NCBI RefSeq assembly: GCF_000696575.1 | Contig: NZ_JMSQ01000039.1 | Span: forward strand, 295,759-359,758 | DNA from: Siccibacter colletis | Lineage (GTDB): Bacteria > Pseudomonadota > Gammaproteobacteria > Enterobacterales > Enterobacteriaceae | Direction: 5' to 3' | Length of the DNA stretch: 64,000 nt | Shown here: positions 10,286 to 19,350 of the stretch, piece by piece | Numbering within the stretch: the first letter of the stretch is position 1 | How the letters are laid out: every line of letters begins with the position of its first letter | Notes under the pieces: generated by a model | What the model saw: only the letters and a program-made list of their open reading frames with translations | The model's database searches: none | Told to the model about the DNA's origin: nothing | Made by a program: the position numbers and the translations under genes

Positions 10286-11502
10286 CAGCAAGCCTCCGTT
10301 GAAGGGTTATGTTCCGAATCAGGTTTACGCGCCACGGCTTTCGCCACCAGCGCCGCGCAGATAACAAAGGCCAGCACCACCAGCATGGCGCTGCGCAGTC
10401 CGAAGTGTTCACCAAGGAAGCCGAGCAACGGCGGCCCGACCAGGAAGGCCACGTAGCCGGTAGTCGCCACCACGCTGACGCGGGTTGCCGCATCCGGGCC
10501 GGTATCGCTCGCCGCTGAGATGGTGAGCGGGAAGCCGAGCGACGCGCCAAGCCCCCAGAGGATCACCGAGACGCCGGCCACCCAGGCGCTGTCGACGAAG
10601 ATAATCAGCCCGATGCCCAACGCCCCCATCAGTGCGCTGGCACGCACCACCGACACGCGGCTGTAGCGGTCGATAAACCAGCCGCCGCAGAAGCGCCCGA
10701 GCGTCATGCCCAGCGTAAAGCCGGTATAGATGAGCGAGCCGGAGGTCGGGCTAAAGCCGTGTCCGTCCACCATCAACAGCGGCAGCCAGTCGTTGGCCGA
10801 ACCTTCAGCGAACGCCATCGCCAGCACGATAAGACCGATCAGCATCAGCTGCCCGTCGCGCCAGAAGGGGCGAGTATGCTCGCTGTGGGCGGTGCTCTCC
10901 TCGCTCCCGCTTTTCCCGACGCCCTGCGGGATTGCGGTGATGGCGATAAAAACAGGAACGATAGCGACCAGCGCCGCCAGCCCGACGTGCCACACGGCGC
11001 TGAACTGCAGCGCGCTGAGGGTCATGCCAATACCGGCCCCCGCCAGGGTGCCGAGGCTGAAGAAGCCGTGCATCATCGGCAGCAGGGTTTTGCCCATCTC
11101 TTTTTCCACGATGGCCCCTTCGACGTTCATCGCCACTTCCGCTGACCCCAGCCCGCCGCCAAACAGCGCCAGCCCGAGCGCGAACAGCAGCGGTGAACCG
11201 GGCCACAGCGCCAGGCTCATCACCAGCATCCCCGCCACCGACATCAGCATGCCGGTACGGATCACTTTTTTTGTGCCGAAGCGTTTGACCAGCTTGCCCG
11301 AGCAGAGCACGCCGCTCATCGACCCGACCGACAGGCCAAACAGTACGATCCCCATCCCGGCGGTAGAAACCCCGAGCAGATCGCGGATCGCCGGGGTGCG
11401 GCTGGCCCAGGATGCCAGCAGCAGACCGGGAAGAAAGAAGAAAGCAAACAGCGCCCAACAGCGACGCCGCAGCGCATGAGCGGACATATCCTTTGACGTC
11501 AT
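10285..11502 (-). CDS. ybjJ: YbjJ, major facilitator superfamily transporter
   Basis: Twelve-helix inner-membrane MFS permease whose substrate is not known to me. The [18 protein letters not shown] start and the [16 protein letters not shown] region are typical of YbjJ. The ATG at 11502 follows AGGTGG by 6 bases and gives 405 residues (E. coli 402). It is coupled to ybjI downstream and divergent from rcdA, with which it shares a palindromic intergenic region; in enterobacteria the TetR regulator often controls this pair. Confidence 0.92.
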   Translation of the reverse strand: MTSKDMSAHALRRRCWALFAFFFLPGLLLASWASRTPAIRDLLGVSTAGMGIVLFGLSVGSMSGVLCSGKLVKRFGTKKVIRTGMLMSVAGMLVMSLALWPGSPLLFALGLALFGGGLGSAEVAMNVEGAIVEKEMGKTLLPMMHGFFSLGTLAGAGIGMTLSALQFSAVWHVGLAALVAIVPVFIAITAIPQGVGKSGSEESTAHSEHTRPFWRDGQLMLIGLIVLAMAFAEGSANDWLPLLMVDGHGFSPTSGSLIYTGFTLGMTLGRFCGGWFIDRYSRVSVVRASALMGALGIGLIIFVDSAWVAGVSVILWGLGASLGFPLTISAASDTGPDAATRVSVVATTGYVAFLVGPPLLGFLGEHFGLRSAMLVVLAFVICAALVAKAVARKPDSEHNPSTEAC

Positions 11503-11525
11503 AGCGATACCACCTGCGGAAAAAG

Positions 11526-11564
11526 TTGACACAACACTAGCAACGATGTGTACATTTGTACACA
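11526..11564. promoter_or_regulatory. Divergent rcdA/ybjJ promoter region with palindromic operator
   Basis: TTGACA at 11526-11531 is a perfect -35 box for rcdA. An 18-bp palindrome, TGTGTACA-TT-TGTACACA, occupies 11547-11564 where the -10 would lie. Its symmetry and position fit a TetR-family dimer site for autoregulation and control of ybjJ-ybjI. That RcdA binds it is inferred from position only. Confidence 0.7.
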
Positions 11565-11592
11565 ACTCAACAAGAGATTGCAGTCGTTAAGT

Positions 11593-12162
11593 ATGGCGAA
11601 AAAACACGATAACCCCCTGACGAGACGGGATCTTATTCTTGAGCGTACGCTGGACGCCGTGGCGGAACACGGGATTGGTAACATCACCCACCGCAAAATC
11701 GCTGCCTGCGCCGGGGTACCGCTTGGCTCGCTGACCTACTATTTTTCGGGGCTGGATGCGCTGCTTGAAGAGGCGTTTACCCGCTTCACGCTCGCCATGT
11801 CCGAGCAGTATCAGGCGAGCTTTGTGGGGGTAGAAGATGCCGACCAGGCCTGCGATGCCATTGCGGCGTTAATCGCCGCAGGGCAGGTGACCACCGCGCG
11901 CAATATGGAGCTGATGTACCAGCTGTACGCCTTCGCCAGCCGCCGTCCGGCGTTGACCGCCATCATGCAGCGCTGGATGCACCGCAGCCAGCAGACGCTG
12001 GAGCAGTGGTTCGATGTGCCAACGGCCAGAGCGCTGGAAGCGTTTATTGAAGGAATGACGCTGCACTACGTGATGGACCCGACGCCGCTAAGCCATGCGG
12101 CGATACGCGAAATGGTGGGGAGAATAGCGGGGCGGCCGATTTCTGCTAGTGCGCAGGCTTAA
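11593..12162 (+). CDS. rcdA: RcdA (YbjK), TetR-family regulator
   Basis: TetR-type regulator; in E. coli it activates csgD and hence curli/biofilm genes. The N-terminal helix-turn-helix is clear ([21 protein letters not shown]). A helical ligand-binding domain follows. I start at the ATG at 11593 (M-A-K-K-H-D-N), giving 189 residues; an in-frame ATG at 11548 lies inside the palindromic operator and is unlikely. Its 3' end overlaps the convergent acetyltransferase gene by 17 bases (12146-12162). In E. coli rybB follows directly; here an island intervenes. Confidence 0.88.
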   Translation: MAKKHDNPLTRRDLILERTLDAVAEHGIGNITHRKIAACAGVPLGSLTYYFSGLDALLEEAFTRFTLAMSEQYQASFVGVEDADQACDAIAALIAAGQVTTARNMELMYQLYAFASRRPALTAIMQRWMHRSQQTLEQWFDVPTARALEAFIEGMTLHYVMDPTPLSHAAIREMVGRIAGRPISASAQA

Positions 12163-12745
12163 TGATCACGTCTGAGGTTTTACGGGTGATGTAAGTGCAG
12201 TTTGCCGGGATATCGCGGTTCACGAACGACATCGCCCCCAGCGTGACGTTATCGCCGATAGTGATGGCCCCGATGATGCAGCTGTTGGCCCCGATATCGA
12301 CGTTATCTCCGAGCGTAATGTACTCATCCGGCCCCATGGAACTTACCACGCCGATGGTGGTGTTCTGGCGGATCACCAGATTTTTACCTATGCGCGCTTT
12401 GTCAGAGATAACCACCCCGGTGTGGTGCGGTATGTGCAGACCCGCGCCGATACGCGCACCCAGCCCGATATCAGTAGTGAAACGATCCTTGAGCGCGTCG
12501 TTAATACGCTTCGCCATTTTACGCTGCTGCTTATTGCCGTGAGTGTACATCTCGCTGGCCAGGCGCCACCACAGCAGAAAATTACGCCGGCGGTTGCGGC
12601 TGTGGGTCCAGAGTTGATGCCAGCTGAAATGCGTTTTGCGGGTAACTTCAATGCGCCAGAACTCTCTCAGCGCCGCGCCCTTGTCGGAAAACGCAAACAG
12701 TAATCCAAATAAGTAACTGATTTTAATGTCCTCTCGCTTTATCAG
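12146..12745 (-). CDS. Serine-acetyltransferase-like left-handed beta-helix protein, start codon unclear
   Basis: The C-terminal two thirds are hexapeptide repeats of the CysE/SAT fold ([37 protein letters not shown]). The H-T-G triad matches the SAT active-site loop. The N-terminal helical part ([15 protein letters not shown]) is in the same open frame up to 12782, but contains no ATG or GTG before M-Y-T-H at 12550, which would cut the protein in half. The best candidates are ATT at 12727 (193 residues, after AGAGG) or CTG at 12745 (199 residues, the coordinates given). A 21-codon ORF in another frame precedes it. It may be a true rare-start gene or one that lost its ATG. Not in the E. coli locus. 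Confidence 0.6.
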   Translation of the reverse strand: MIKREDIKISYLFGLLFAFSDKGAALREFWRIEVTRKTHFSWHQLWTHSRNRRRNFLLWWRLASEMYTHGNKQQRKMAKRINDALKDRFTTDIGLGARIGAGLHIPHHTGVVISDKARIGKNLVIRQNTTIGVVSSMGPDEYITLGDNVDIGANSCIIGAITIGDNVTLGAMSFVNRDIPANCTYITRKTSDVIIKPAH

Positions 12746-12987
12746 CGCGGGCCTGCGCGTGAGCCGCTGGAGTCTCTCTGATATTCATCTTTTTTACAGC
12801 CAGGTTAAATCCGAAATCTCAAGGTGGGTGTAGCGCTGGCATATCATGCCCCGCATGGCATCTGAGGGTTAGACATATAGGGTGATATTGCGGATGAAGG
12901 CACAAAAAGCGCAGATATGGGCGTTGGTCTCCTGGAAAGCTAAAGCCATAAGTCAGCCATTTTTTGGGCAGTTGACAGGATCTCGAT

Positions 12988-13312
12988 AGCAAAGAGCGCC
13001 GCCGGGCTGGCGGTATTTGCAGGGCGGCTGCATGAGGTATGCAATCAGATTGACGGCCAGGACCAGGGCAATAACGACGCGTATTTACGCTGGTTTATCC
13101 TCGATGAAGGGTGCCGCGGGACCGGAACCGGCAAGCGTCTGTTAAATGAAGCGATGGCGTTTAGCGACGCGCAGGGTTTCAGCACCGTCCAGCTCTGGAC
13201 CTTCAGCGGCCTGAATGCCGCCCGCCGTTTGTATGTATCTTTTGGCTTCACGCTAACGAAAGAGTGGCAGGGCGACCAGTGGGGAATGATGATGACGGAG
13301 CAGCAGTTTACG
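12988..13312 (+). pseudogene. GNAT acetyltransferase fragment (C-terminal part)
   Basis: In-frame residues read W-F-I-L-D-E-G-C-R-G-T-G-T-G-K-R-L-L, the acetyl-CoA motif A of GNAT enzymes, then L-W-T-F-S-G-L-N-A-A-R-R-L-Y-V-S-F-G-F, motif B. It resembles the C-terminal half of MarR-GNAT fusion or stand-alone GNAT proteins. No upstream domain or start with a ribosome-binding site is visible, and the frame runs past the natural end (E-Q-Q-F) into out-of-frame phage sequence. I read it as a truncated remnant. Confidence 0.6.
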
Positions 13313-13910
13313 TGCCGAAGTTTCACAGCGCGTGACGCAGGCAGGGGACTGGGAGCGCAAAACCGATCAGGCTATACGCGAAACTTCGATGACCCGCAGT
13401 GTGACGGCAGATACAGAAACACGGGAAGTGGTGACGCGTGAAACCACGATTAAGGCCACGGATAAAACCACTGTGCTGGGAACGGCTACGCTGATGGCCG
13501 GAACAATTCAGCAGCTGGTTACGGGCGATTACGCGCTGGCCACCGGTAAAGATCTGGCCAGCGTACAGGGTGACGCTGAGACGGACATCGCGGGGCAACA
13601 GGCCACTACGGTGGCCGGTAACATCACCGTTGAAACGAAGGGGGCGCTTACTGAGAAAATTGCGGCGCTGCGTAAATCGGTAGCCAGTGGCGGCCAGCAG
13701 TTGATGGGACCAACCGTGCATATCGGCAGCGAGGGTGTAAACGTACTGGACATGATGCTGGATACTATCGATCTACTGGCACAGCTGGCGCAGCAGTGCG
13801 CGAGCCACAGCCACCCCAGCGTCAGTACGCCAACCAATGCCAGTGCATTCAGCCAGACGGCCTTAGCCGCGCAGCAAACCAGAAGCAAGTATGAGAGCAT
13901 CATCGCCTGA
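13296..13910 (+). pseudogene. Phage tail-spike / VgrG-like C-terminal fragment
   Basis: The frame reads as beta-helical repeats (T-A-D-T-E-T-R-E-V-V-T-R-E-T-T-I, A-G-Q-Q-A-T-T-V-A-G-N-I-T-V-E-T). It closes with M-G-P-T-V-H-I-G-S-E-G-V-N and A-S-H-S-H-P-S-V-S-T-P-T-N-A, the ending of phage baseplate spike (gpV) and VgrG-type proteins. The N-terminal OB-fold part is missing: the frame begins with a stop at 13293 and joins the GNAT remnant near 13310. The only start candidate (GTG at 13332) lies inside the repeats. A perfect terminator follows. Residue of a deleted prophage. Confidence 0.65.
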
Positions 13911-13932
13911 CAATCACCCAGGTAGTCACAAC

Positions 13933-13955
13933 GCCCGCATAATGCGGGCTTTTTT
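13933..13955 (+). terminator. Rho-independent terminator after the phage fragment
   Basis: GCCCGC-ATAAT-GCGGGC followed by TTTTTT, typical of the end of a phage tail operon. 13956-14478 beyond it holds no gene I can support; composition falls to AT-rich from about 14220. Confidence 0.85.
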
Positions 13956-14478
13956 ATATCCATCGTACGGCTTTGCAGAGCGTCGCCTGAGCGCCTTAAG
14001 CCGACCCACGCCCCGGCATCACACCTGAAATAGATCACGGCCGCCTGGCTTCGCTGGCGCAGCCACACGCCGACAAAATAAATGTGTCACAGACAAAAAC
14101 GGCACTACACCGCACCCGCCTGCAAGTTTTGGATCACAAAAATTTTTCAGTTTTGTTTTTCTTCAAACCAGACTGCCAGCCCGCGCCACTACTGGCGGCG
14201 TGCCGGGAATCACGAACTGGAAAGAGTGAAAAGAATTTCAGTGTTTTTCAGTTTTATGGATCTGCAGAGGATCGATAAAAAATGTAACAATCAGAAAAAT
14301 AAGGGAAAAATAAATTTTATGTCAATTGATGGGATCATTTTATTTTCTGGCGGCGTTTACTCTAGCAGAGCGGAAGCTAGGGCTAGCGTGGCGCTGGGGC
14401 AAAGAGAAAGGTGCTGGCAAACTGAAAAAGTTGCACATCATAACACTGGTTATGCATACAGTTTTTTTTGGAGGGTCA

Positions 14479-14655
14479 ATGCGGAAAGTATCAATTAATG
14501 GCGCTGTCTTTATATTCATCGCCAAGAGTGAAAAGCTTAAGGATTCAGATTGGATGCCTTCCAACGGACTGCCGGACAGTAAATATGTTTTATGGCCGCG
14601 CGGTGAAGAGTATGTCGTGCGTTATATGGTGTTCGGTTCGAAAGGGGGTGAGTGA
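14479..14655 (+). CDS. Small hypothetical protein, probably phage-derived
   Basis: 58 residues starting at the ATG at 14479, which follows GGAGGG closely. The sequence (M-R-K-V-S-I-N-G-A-V-F-I-F ... L-W-P-R-G-E-E-Y-V-V-R-Y-M) is not one I recognise. The same frame is open from 14326, so a longer form of 109 residues is possible but lacks a good ribosome-binding site. Lies in AT-rich island DNA between the phage fragment and the AIPR gene. Function unknown. Confidence 0.4.
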   Translation: MRKVSINGAVFIFIAKSEKLKDSDWMPSNGLPDSKYVLWPRGEEYVVRYMVFGSKGGE

Positions 14656-14736
14656 TTGCAGATTGAGGAAAGCCCTTATTCTGACGAGTCGGAAGCATGG
14701 CAAGCGGCATATCACCATTGGATGTACAAGGATTAG
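14656..14736 (+). CDS. Tiny hypothetical ORF directly after the previous one
   Basis: 26 residues from a TTG start immediately after the preceding stop, with GGGGGTGA upstream. It is acidic at the start and aromatic at the end (S-P-Y-S-D-E-S-E-A-W-Q-A-A-Y-H-H-W). The back-to-back arrangement suggests coupling with the 58-residue ORF, as in phage accessory genes. Too short for confidence; a weak hairpin terminator follows at 14786. Confidence 0.3.
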   Translation: MQIEESPYSDESEAWQAAYHHWMYKD

Positions 14737-14785
14737 TGCTGGACAAGGATTTACTAGATGGATGTAAATGGAAATGGACAAAAAA

Positions 14786-14812
14786 GGTTACGCTTTCACG
14801 TAACCCATTCTT
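14786..14812 (+). terminator. Hairpin with T-rich tail after the small ORFs
   Basis: GGTTACG-CTTTCA-CGTAACC followed by CATTCTTTTA. A 7-bp perfect stem with an imperfect T-run; it would end rightward transcription before the convergent AIPR gene. Confidence 0.55.
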
Positions 14813-14855
14813 TTATTAGTGGTGATGGCAGGGGTGAGATCCGCGCCAAAAATTC

Positions 14856-16589
14856 CTACATATTGAACAGACCATATACCTCTTTCAATTTTTGTTGATT
14901 TTCAAAAAAACGAGGCATATGACTAGTTGGATAATGATCATTAATGTAATTAGCGATGATGGTATATGATTCATCTAAAATTTCATTAAAATCAGGTAAG
15001 GCATCGATTGAAATTACAGAGGACGCATTTGTTATTTTAGAGTGAACATTCATGGCGATTGATATAAGAACATAACGTCCATGAATGACAATTTTCTCGT
15101 CTCTTTTAGTGGGGCGAGTTTTTTCGATTTTTAAAAGATGCTCAAGGCATTTTCTATAAACGTTAACTGAGTTAATAACTTTGACACTGGTTACGCTGGG
15201 ATTAAATACGCTTTTATATAAAGGACCAGTAAGGCTTTCAAAAAAACGGCCTCTATTAGATTTTAAGTTTGCAATGTTTCTAGTAGTCGGGTTGCAGCAT
15301 ATTAAAGAGTTGAGAGCATCATCCATATCCATTATATACGGCGAAGAATTCACAACTGGAGTTTCACTCCTTTTTATCTCATATTGATAAGGAGTTTCTA
15401 AGGAAATTGATCTGCGTAATTCAAGTTGGAGAGAATCTTTTGATGCAAAATCCCTGGATGTAACTTTGTTTTGATTGTTATTGGCAATGGTTATGTCTAA
15501 GGATATATCGCTAACATTATTCTCTGACTCTTCACTATTATTGATAAGGGATTTAATGAATCTGCAGGATATTTTAACCTTACTGAGTTCATCTAGTGTT
15601 ACCTCACCAGAGGAGAAACTCTTCCCTATAGTACTTATTGTTTGAGCACCATTAATTACACTCATGTTTTTGAAGTTAAAACCTCCCGATTCCCTCCTGC
15701 TGGTGTTATTCCTTCTTCTAGGCTCGTAAGAATCGACTAAAATAGTTATGCCGTTATTAAAATAATAGAAAAATTCCGGCCTGTTTATCAGAGTGTCCTT
15801 GATCGCTTGGTTCACTTCTGATGTGTCACCAAGACCTCCTCTAATATTTTTTTCAAAGAGTCCATCACTGTATTCTTTCCACCAATTAGCAACTGTATCT
15901 CCAGTAATTATTCCATGTACCGCAGGTAACGGATTATCACTTAATCCATACTGAAGAACTTCTACATCATCCATATCAATTTCGACTGAGTTAGGATTGC
16001 TCATGTACTCTCTTAATTTATCTAAATTAAGAATTGAAATGGTTGTTGCATCTGGGCCTATATCATAATTAAGTTCTTTTTCATTCTGTTCAATTATACT
16101 TTTAACTTCATCACTTAACTCATTCCTGCCACTATACGAAAAGACAAACACATATTTTTATGTTGCATCATATGCTTTATCCAAATCAGGTTCGAATCTC
16201 CGAAATTTATCATTAAATAGATCGTATTTTTCTAATAAAATTTCTTTGCATGAATTAAGGAAATCGTTTATTTCACTTCTTGCAATAGATCCATTTCCAC
16301 TTGAATCAAATTTTGATTGAACAACAGTAACAGTTTTTTGGTCGTGATTAACATATATCGCGTCAACACCATGATCATCACTTCCATCACATACGCTATC
16401 AGCACAAATATCATTGTCTACTTCATTATTGTGCATTTTAACAGACATTGCTGCTATACATCTGGATAGAAGATTGAATTCCCTATCTGCCGCTTTGCTT
16501 CCAACGTTGCTCATATCAATATGAGATGCGAAGTTACGGTTTAGATATCTTTTTAAGGCATGGATGGCTATTTCTCTGTTTGTGCTCAT
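14856..16589 (-). pseudogene. AIPR-family abortive-infection protein, interrupted by one in-frame stop
   Basis: The N-terminal part (143 residues, 16589-16158) carries G-S-D-D-H-G-V-D-A-I-Y-V ... T-V-V-Q-S-K-F, the pattern of a PD-(D/E)xK nuclease core (Asp-76, Gln-91, Lys-93). The remaining 431 residues (from GTG at 16151) carry F-F-Y-Y-F-N-N-G-I-T-I-L and M-S-V-I-N-G-A-Q-T-I-S-T-I, hallmarks of AIPR (PF10592), a family linked to phage-resistance abortive infection. Both parts are in the same frame, separated only by TAA AAA TAT. Without the TAA it is one protein of about 577 residues, a normal family length. The GTG has no ribosome-binding site. AT-rich composition marks recent transfer. 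The start ATG at 16589 follows AAAGGAG. Confidence 0.85.
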
Positions 16590-16821
16590 TAAATTTATAC
16601 TCCTTTACATTTGTTATTATCACTCATGGTTATCACTAGATCTTATGGAGATACTTCACGGCGTATGCGCTTGATAGTTTTGATGCACTGATAGCTAACG
16701 GACTACAGTAGAAATACAGACTCCGTTTAGCATAAGCGTTTCTCTGCCGCCAATTTGTCGCCATTGGCGACTGAATAGAGCCGTAACTTAGTGATTTTAA
16801 TGGTATAAAATAGCAGACAAC

Positions 16822-16900
16822 AAAAAACCCATCAACCTTGAACCAAAACGGCGGGGTTGATGGGCTCCACAAATTGGGGACATCAAAGAAAAGCAGTGGC
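16822..16900 (-). ncRNA. rybB: RybB, sigma-E-dependent small RNA
   Basis: A 79-nt RNA on the minus strand starting with the RybB 5' seed (GCCACTGCTTTTC) and ending in a perfect terminator hairpin, CCCATCAACC/GGTTGATGGG plus six T. Compared from memory, it differs from E. coli RybB at only about three bases, all outside the seed. RybB acts with Hfq to repress outer-membrane porin mRNAs during envelope stress. It keeps its E. coli place next to ybjL; the accessory island lies between it and rcdA. An overlapping 96-codon frame here is not a gene. Confidence 0.95.
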
Positions 16901-16906
16901 ACTAAT

Positions 16907-16933
16907 TCAGACTGACGTCCCCGCAAAAAGTTC
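16907..16933 (-). promoter_or_regulatory. Sigma-E promoter of rybB
   Basis: On the minus strand GAACTT (16933-16928) is separated by exactly 16 bases from TCTGA (16911-16907), followed 6 bases later by the RybB 5' end at 16900. This matches the sigma-E consensus (GGAACTT, 16 bases, TCnnA). Confidence 0.9.
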
Positions 16934-16978
16934 GCGGTTTTTAAAAAATAATTTCTTATAAATTTTCAGTGACCGCGA

Positions 16979-18667
16979 TCACAACCCAAGCCCTGGCCAG
17001 ATGATGACGATCAGGCTCCCCGCCAGGGTCAGCAGCACGTTGGCGATAGCGTAGGTGCCGGCATAGCCCAGTGCCGGAATGTTGCTGCGCGAAGCGTCGC
17101 TGATGATCTCCATCGCCGGGGCGCAGGTGCGGGCGCCCATTATGGCCCCGAACAGCATGGCGCGGTTCATGCGCAGCACCCAGGCACCGAACAGGAAACA
17201 GATCACCACCGGCAGCAGGCTGACGATCAGTCCGGCGATCAGCATCTGGCCGCCCACCGCGCCCAGGCTGTGATTGATGCCCGCGCCCGCGCTGAGGCCG
17301 ACGCCCGCCATAAACACCATCAGGCCAAACTCTTTCACCATATTCAGCGCGCCCTGGGGGATGTAGCCGAAGGTCGGGTGGTTGGCGCGCAGGAAGCCGA
17401 GCATGATGCCGGCGAACAGCAGACCGGCGGCGTTACCGATGCCGAAGCTGAACGAGCTGAACTCGAAGGTGATCATGCCGATCATCAGGCCGACAATAAA
17501 GAAGGCGCAGAACGCCAGCAGATCGGTGACCTGGCTGTGAATCGAGATAAAGCCGATGCGGTCGGCGACGGTTTTCACGCGGCGCGCTTCACCGCTGACC
17601 TGCAGCACGTCCCCTTTGTTGAGCACGATGTTGTCATCGATCGGCATCTCAATCTGGCTTCTGATCACGCGGTTTAAGAAGCAGCCGTGGTCGGTGAGTT
17701 TGAGCTGGCCGAGGCGGCGGCCTACGGCATTGTGGTTTTTCACCACGATCTCTTCGGTGACGATGCGCATATCCAGCAGGTCGCGGTCGAAGACCTCTTT
17801 GCCGTTGCGGAAGCTCGGGTCGAGGCGCGCATGAGCGTCCGGGTAGCCGACGAGGGAGATGTCATCCCCCATCTGCAGCACCGCGTCGCCGTCCGGGTTC
17901 GCGAGAATGCCGTTGCGGCGGATACGTTCGATATAGCACCCGGTCTGGCGATAGATACCCAGCTCGCGCAGATTTTTGCCGTCCGCCCAGGCCACCAGCT
18001 CCGGGCCGACGCGGTAAGCGCGGATCACCGGCAGAAAGACTTTGCGGCTGGCATCGGTATCAAGACCGCGCTCACGAGCGATCTGCTGGGCGCTGGTCTG
18101 CAGATCCTGATGCTGCAGTTTCGGCAGATAGCGCGCGCCGAAGATCAGGCTGACCAGACCAATCAGGTAGGTGAGGGCATAGCCGAGGCTGAGGTGATCC
18201 AGCGCCAGCGCCAGCTGGGTTTCGTTCATGCCGGAGTGACGCAGCGTGTCGCCCGCGCCCACCAGCACCGGCGTGGAAGTCATCGAGCCGGCAAGCATCC
18301 CGGCGGTCAGGCCGATGTCCCAGCCAAACAGCTTACCCAGCCCGAGGGCGATCAGCAGGGCGCTGGAGACCATCACCAGCGCCAGCATTAAATAGTTTTT
18401 CCCGTCGCGAAAGAAAATCGAAAAAAAGTTCGGACCGGCTTCCACGCCCACACAAAAAATAAACAGCATAAAGCCCAGATTCAGGGCATCGGTGTTAATC
18501 GCAAAGTGCTGCTGACCGAGCAATAAAGAAACAACTAAAACACCAATGGAATTACCCAGTTGCACTGAGCCGAGGCGTAATTTACCCAGGCACAGACCTA
18601 AGGTCAGCACCACGAATAATAACAGTATGTAATTCCCGTTTAACAATTCTGCGACGTTTATATTCAC
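16979..18667 (-). CDS. ybjL: YbjL, predicted aspartate:alanine-antiporter-type transporter
   Basis: Inner-membrane protein of the AAE transporter family; in E. coli it has been linked to glutamate/dicarboxylate export. 562 residues (E. coli 561). Two blocks of five to six membrane helices (about 1-190 and 380-562) flank two cytoplasmic RCK/TrkA-C domains (about 200-370; [17 protein letters not shown]). Repeated G-x-x-x-G-A-x-x-T-C-A-P-A and S-M-T-S-T-P-V motifs are typical. Divergent from ybjM. It lies upstream of rybB on the same strand but rybB has its own promoter. Confidence 0.94.
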   Translation of the reverse strand: MNINVAELLNGNYILLLFVVLTLGLCLGKLRLGSVQLGNSIGVLVVSLLLGQQHFAINTDALNLGFMLFIFCVGVEAGPNFFSIFFRDGKNYLMLALVMVSSALLIALGLGKLFGWDIGLTAGMLAGSMTSTPVLVGAGDTLRHSGMNETQLALALDHLSLGYALTYLIGLVSLIFGARYLPKLQHQDLQTSAQQIARERGLDTDASRKVFLPVIRAYRVGPELVAWADGKNLRELGIYRQTGCYIERIRRNGILANPDGDAVLQMGDDISLVGYPDAHARLDPSFRNGKEVFDRDLLDMRIVTEEIVVKNHNAVGRRLGQLKLTDHGCFLNRVIRSQIEMPIDDNIVLNKGDVLQVSGEARRVKTVADRIGFISIHSQVTDLLAFCAFFIVGLMIGMITFEFSSFSFGIGNAAGLLFAGIMLGFLRANHPTFGYIPQGALNMVKEFGLMVFMAGVGLSAGAGINHSLGAVGGQMLIAGLIVSLLPVVICFLFGAWVLRMNRAMLFGAIMGARTCAPAMEIISDASRSNIPALGYAGTYAIANVLLTLAGSLIVIIWPGLGL

Positions 18668-18963
18668 GGAGGCTAACTTCTTGTTTACTAGTAAGCTGTT
18701 GAAAGGTGTGGTTTTTTACGCTAATGTTTTGCCGGTCAATAGATCCAAATAAGAAAATCCTCTATCAGGAAATATATCGTCTGCCAACACTGACGAGCGC
18801 CGCTAGTTTAATCGTAACCACGATCAACAGCCAGTGAGAATAGCGTAACAAATTGAATCCTTTTCCAGGCACGGAGTGCCGCCACGCTTTATCCGATCGG
18901 GAGATCTATTCTCCCGGCCAGCACCCGGGTGTGCCATCGAGAATATGCAGAAGGAGCAGAGTA

Positions 18964-19350
18964 ATGCGAATGAAAGGGTGGGGAGGTATTGTTTGCTGTT
19001 TCGTACTCTTTATTGTGGTCTGCGTTTCGCTCCACCTCGAAGGCCATGAGGTTTTCAATACCCCTGATGTTCCCGAGCTGGGTCTGCTGCTGTTCGCGGT
19101 GCCAGGTGCGGTAGCGAGCTACTTTTCCCGCCATCGCCGCCTCAGCGCCCCGCTTATCGGCGCTATTCTGGCGCTGCCGGTCTGCCTGGTGATGATGCAC
19201 CTGTGGAATGTGCCGCTGCGTTCGGTGTGGCAACAGCTGGCGTGGCTGTTCAGCGGCGTGTTCTGGTGCGCGCTCGGCGCACTGAGCTTCCTGTTCTTCC
19301 GTGCGCTCAGGCGCTTTCACCGCAGCGCCAGACGGCGCCAGCACGGCTAA
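18964..19350 (+). CDS. ybjM: YbjM, small inner-membrane protein
   Basis: 128 residues with four predicted membrane helices (C-C-F-V-L-F-I-V-V-C; L-G-L-L-L-F-A-V-P-G-A-V; P-L-I-G-A-I-L-A-L-P; W-L-F-S-G-V-F-W-C-A-L-G-A) and a basic C-terminal tail. Matches E. coli YbjM (125 residues); no function known to me. AAGGAG is 7 bases before the ATG at 18964. In E. coli grxA follows on the other strand; here grxA and ybjC are missing and nfsA follows after 180 bp. Confidence 0.88.
   Translation: MRMKGWGGIVCCFVLFIVVCVSLHLEGHEVFNTPDVPELGLLLFAVPGAVASYFSRHRRLSAPLIGAILALPVCLVMMHLWNVPLRSVWQQLAWLFSGVFWCALGALSFLFFRALRRFHRSARRRQHG

Noticed and set aside
12388-12651. 87-codon minus-strand frame over the acetyltransferase 5' region
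   Set aside because: Cysteine/serine-rich composition typical of an off-frame; the SAT-like frame in the same place has clear family motifs.
14082-14498. 138-codon plus-strand frame in the island
   Set aside because: No ribosome-binding site, biased amino-acid make-up without domain features, and it overlaps the better supported small ORF.
16636-16926. 96-codon minus-strand ORF before ybjL
   Set aside because: It covers the RybB sRNA and its terminator. The sRNA match is far stronger and the peptide has no coding features.
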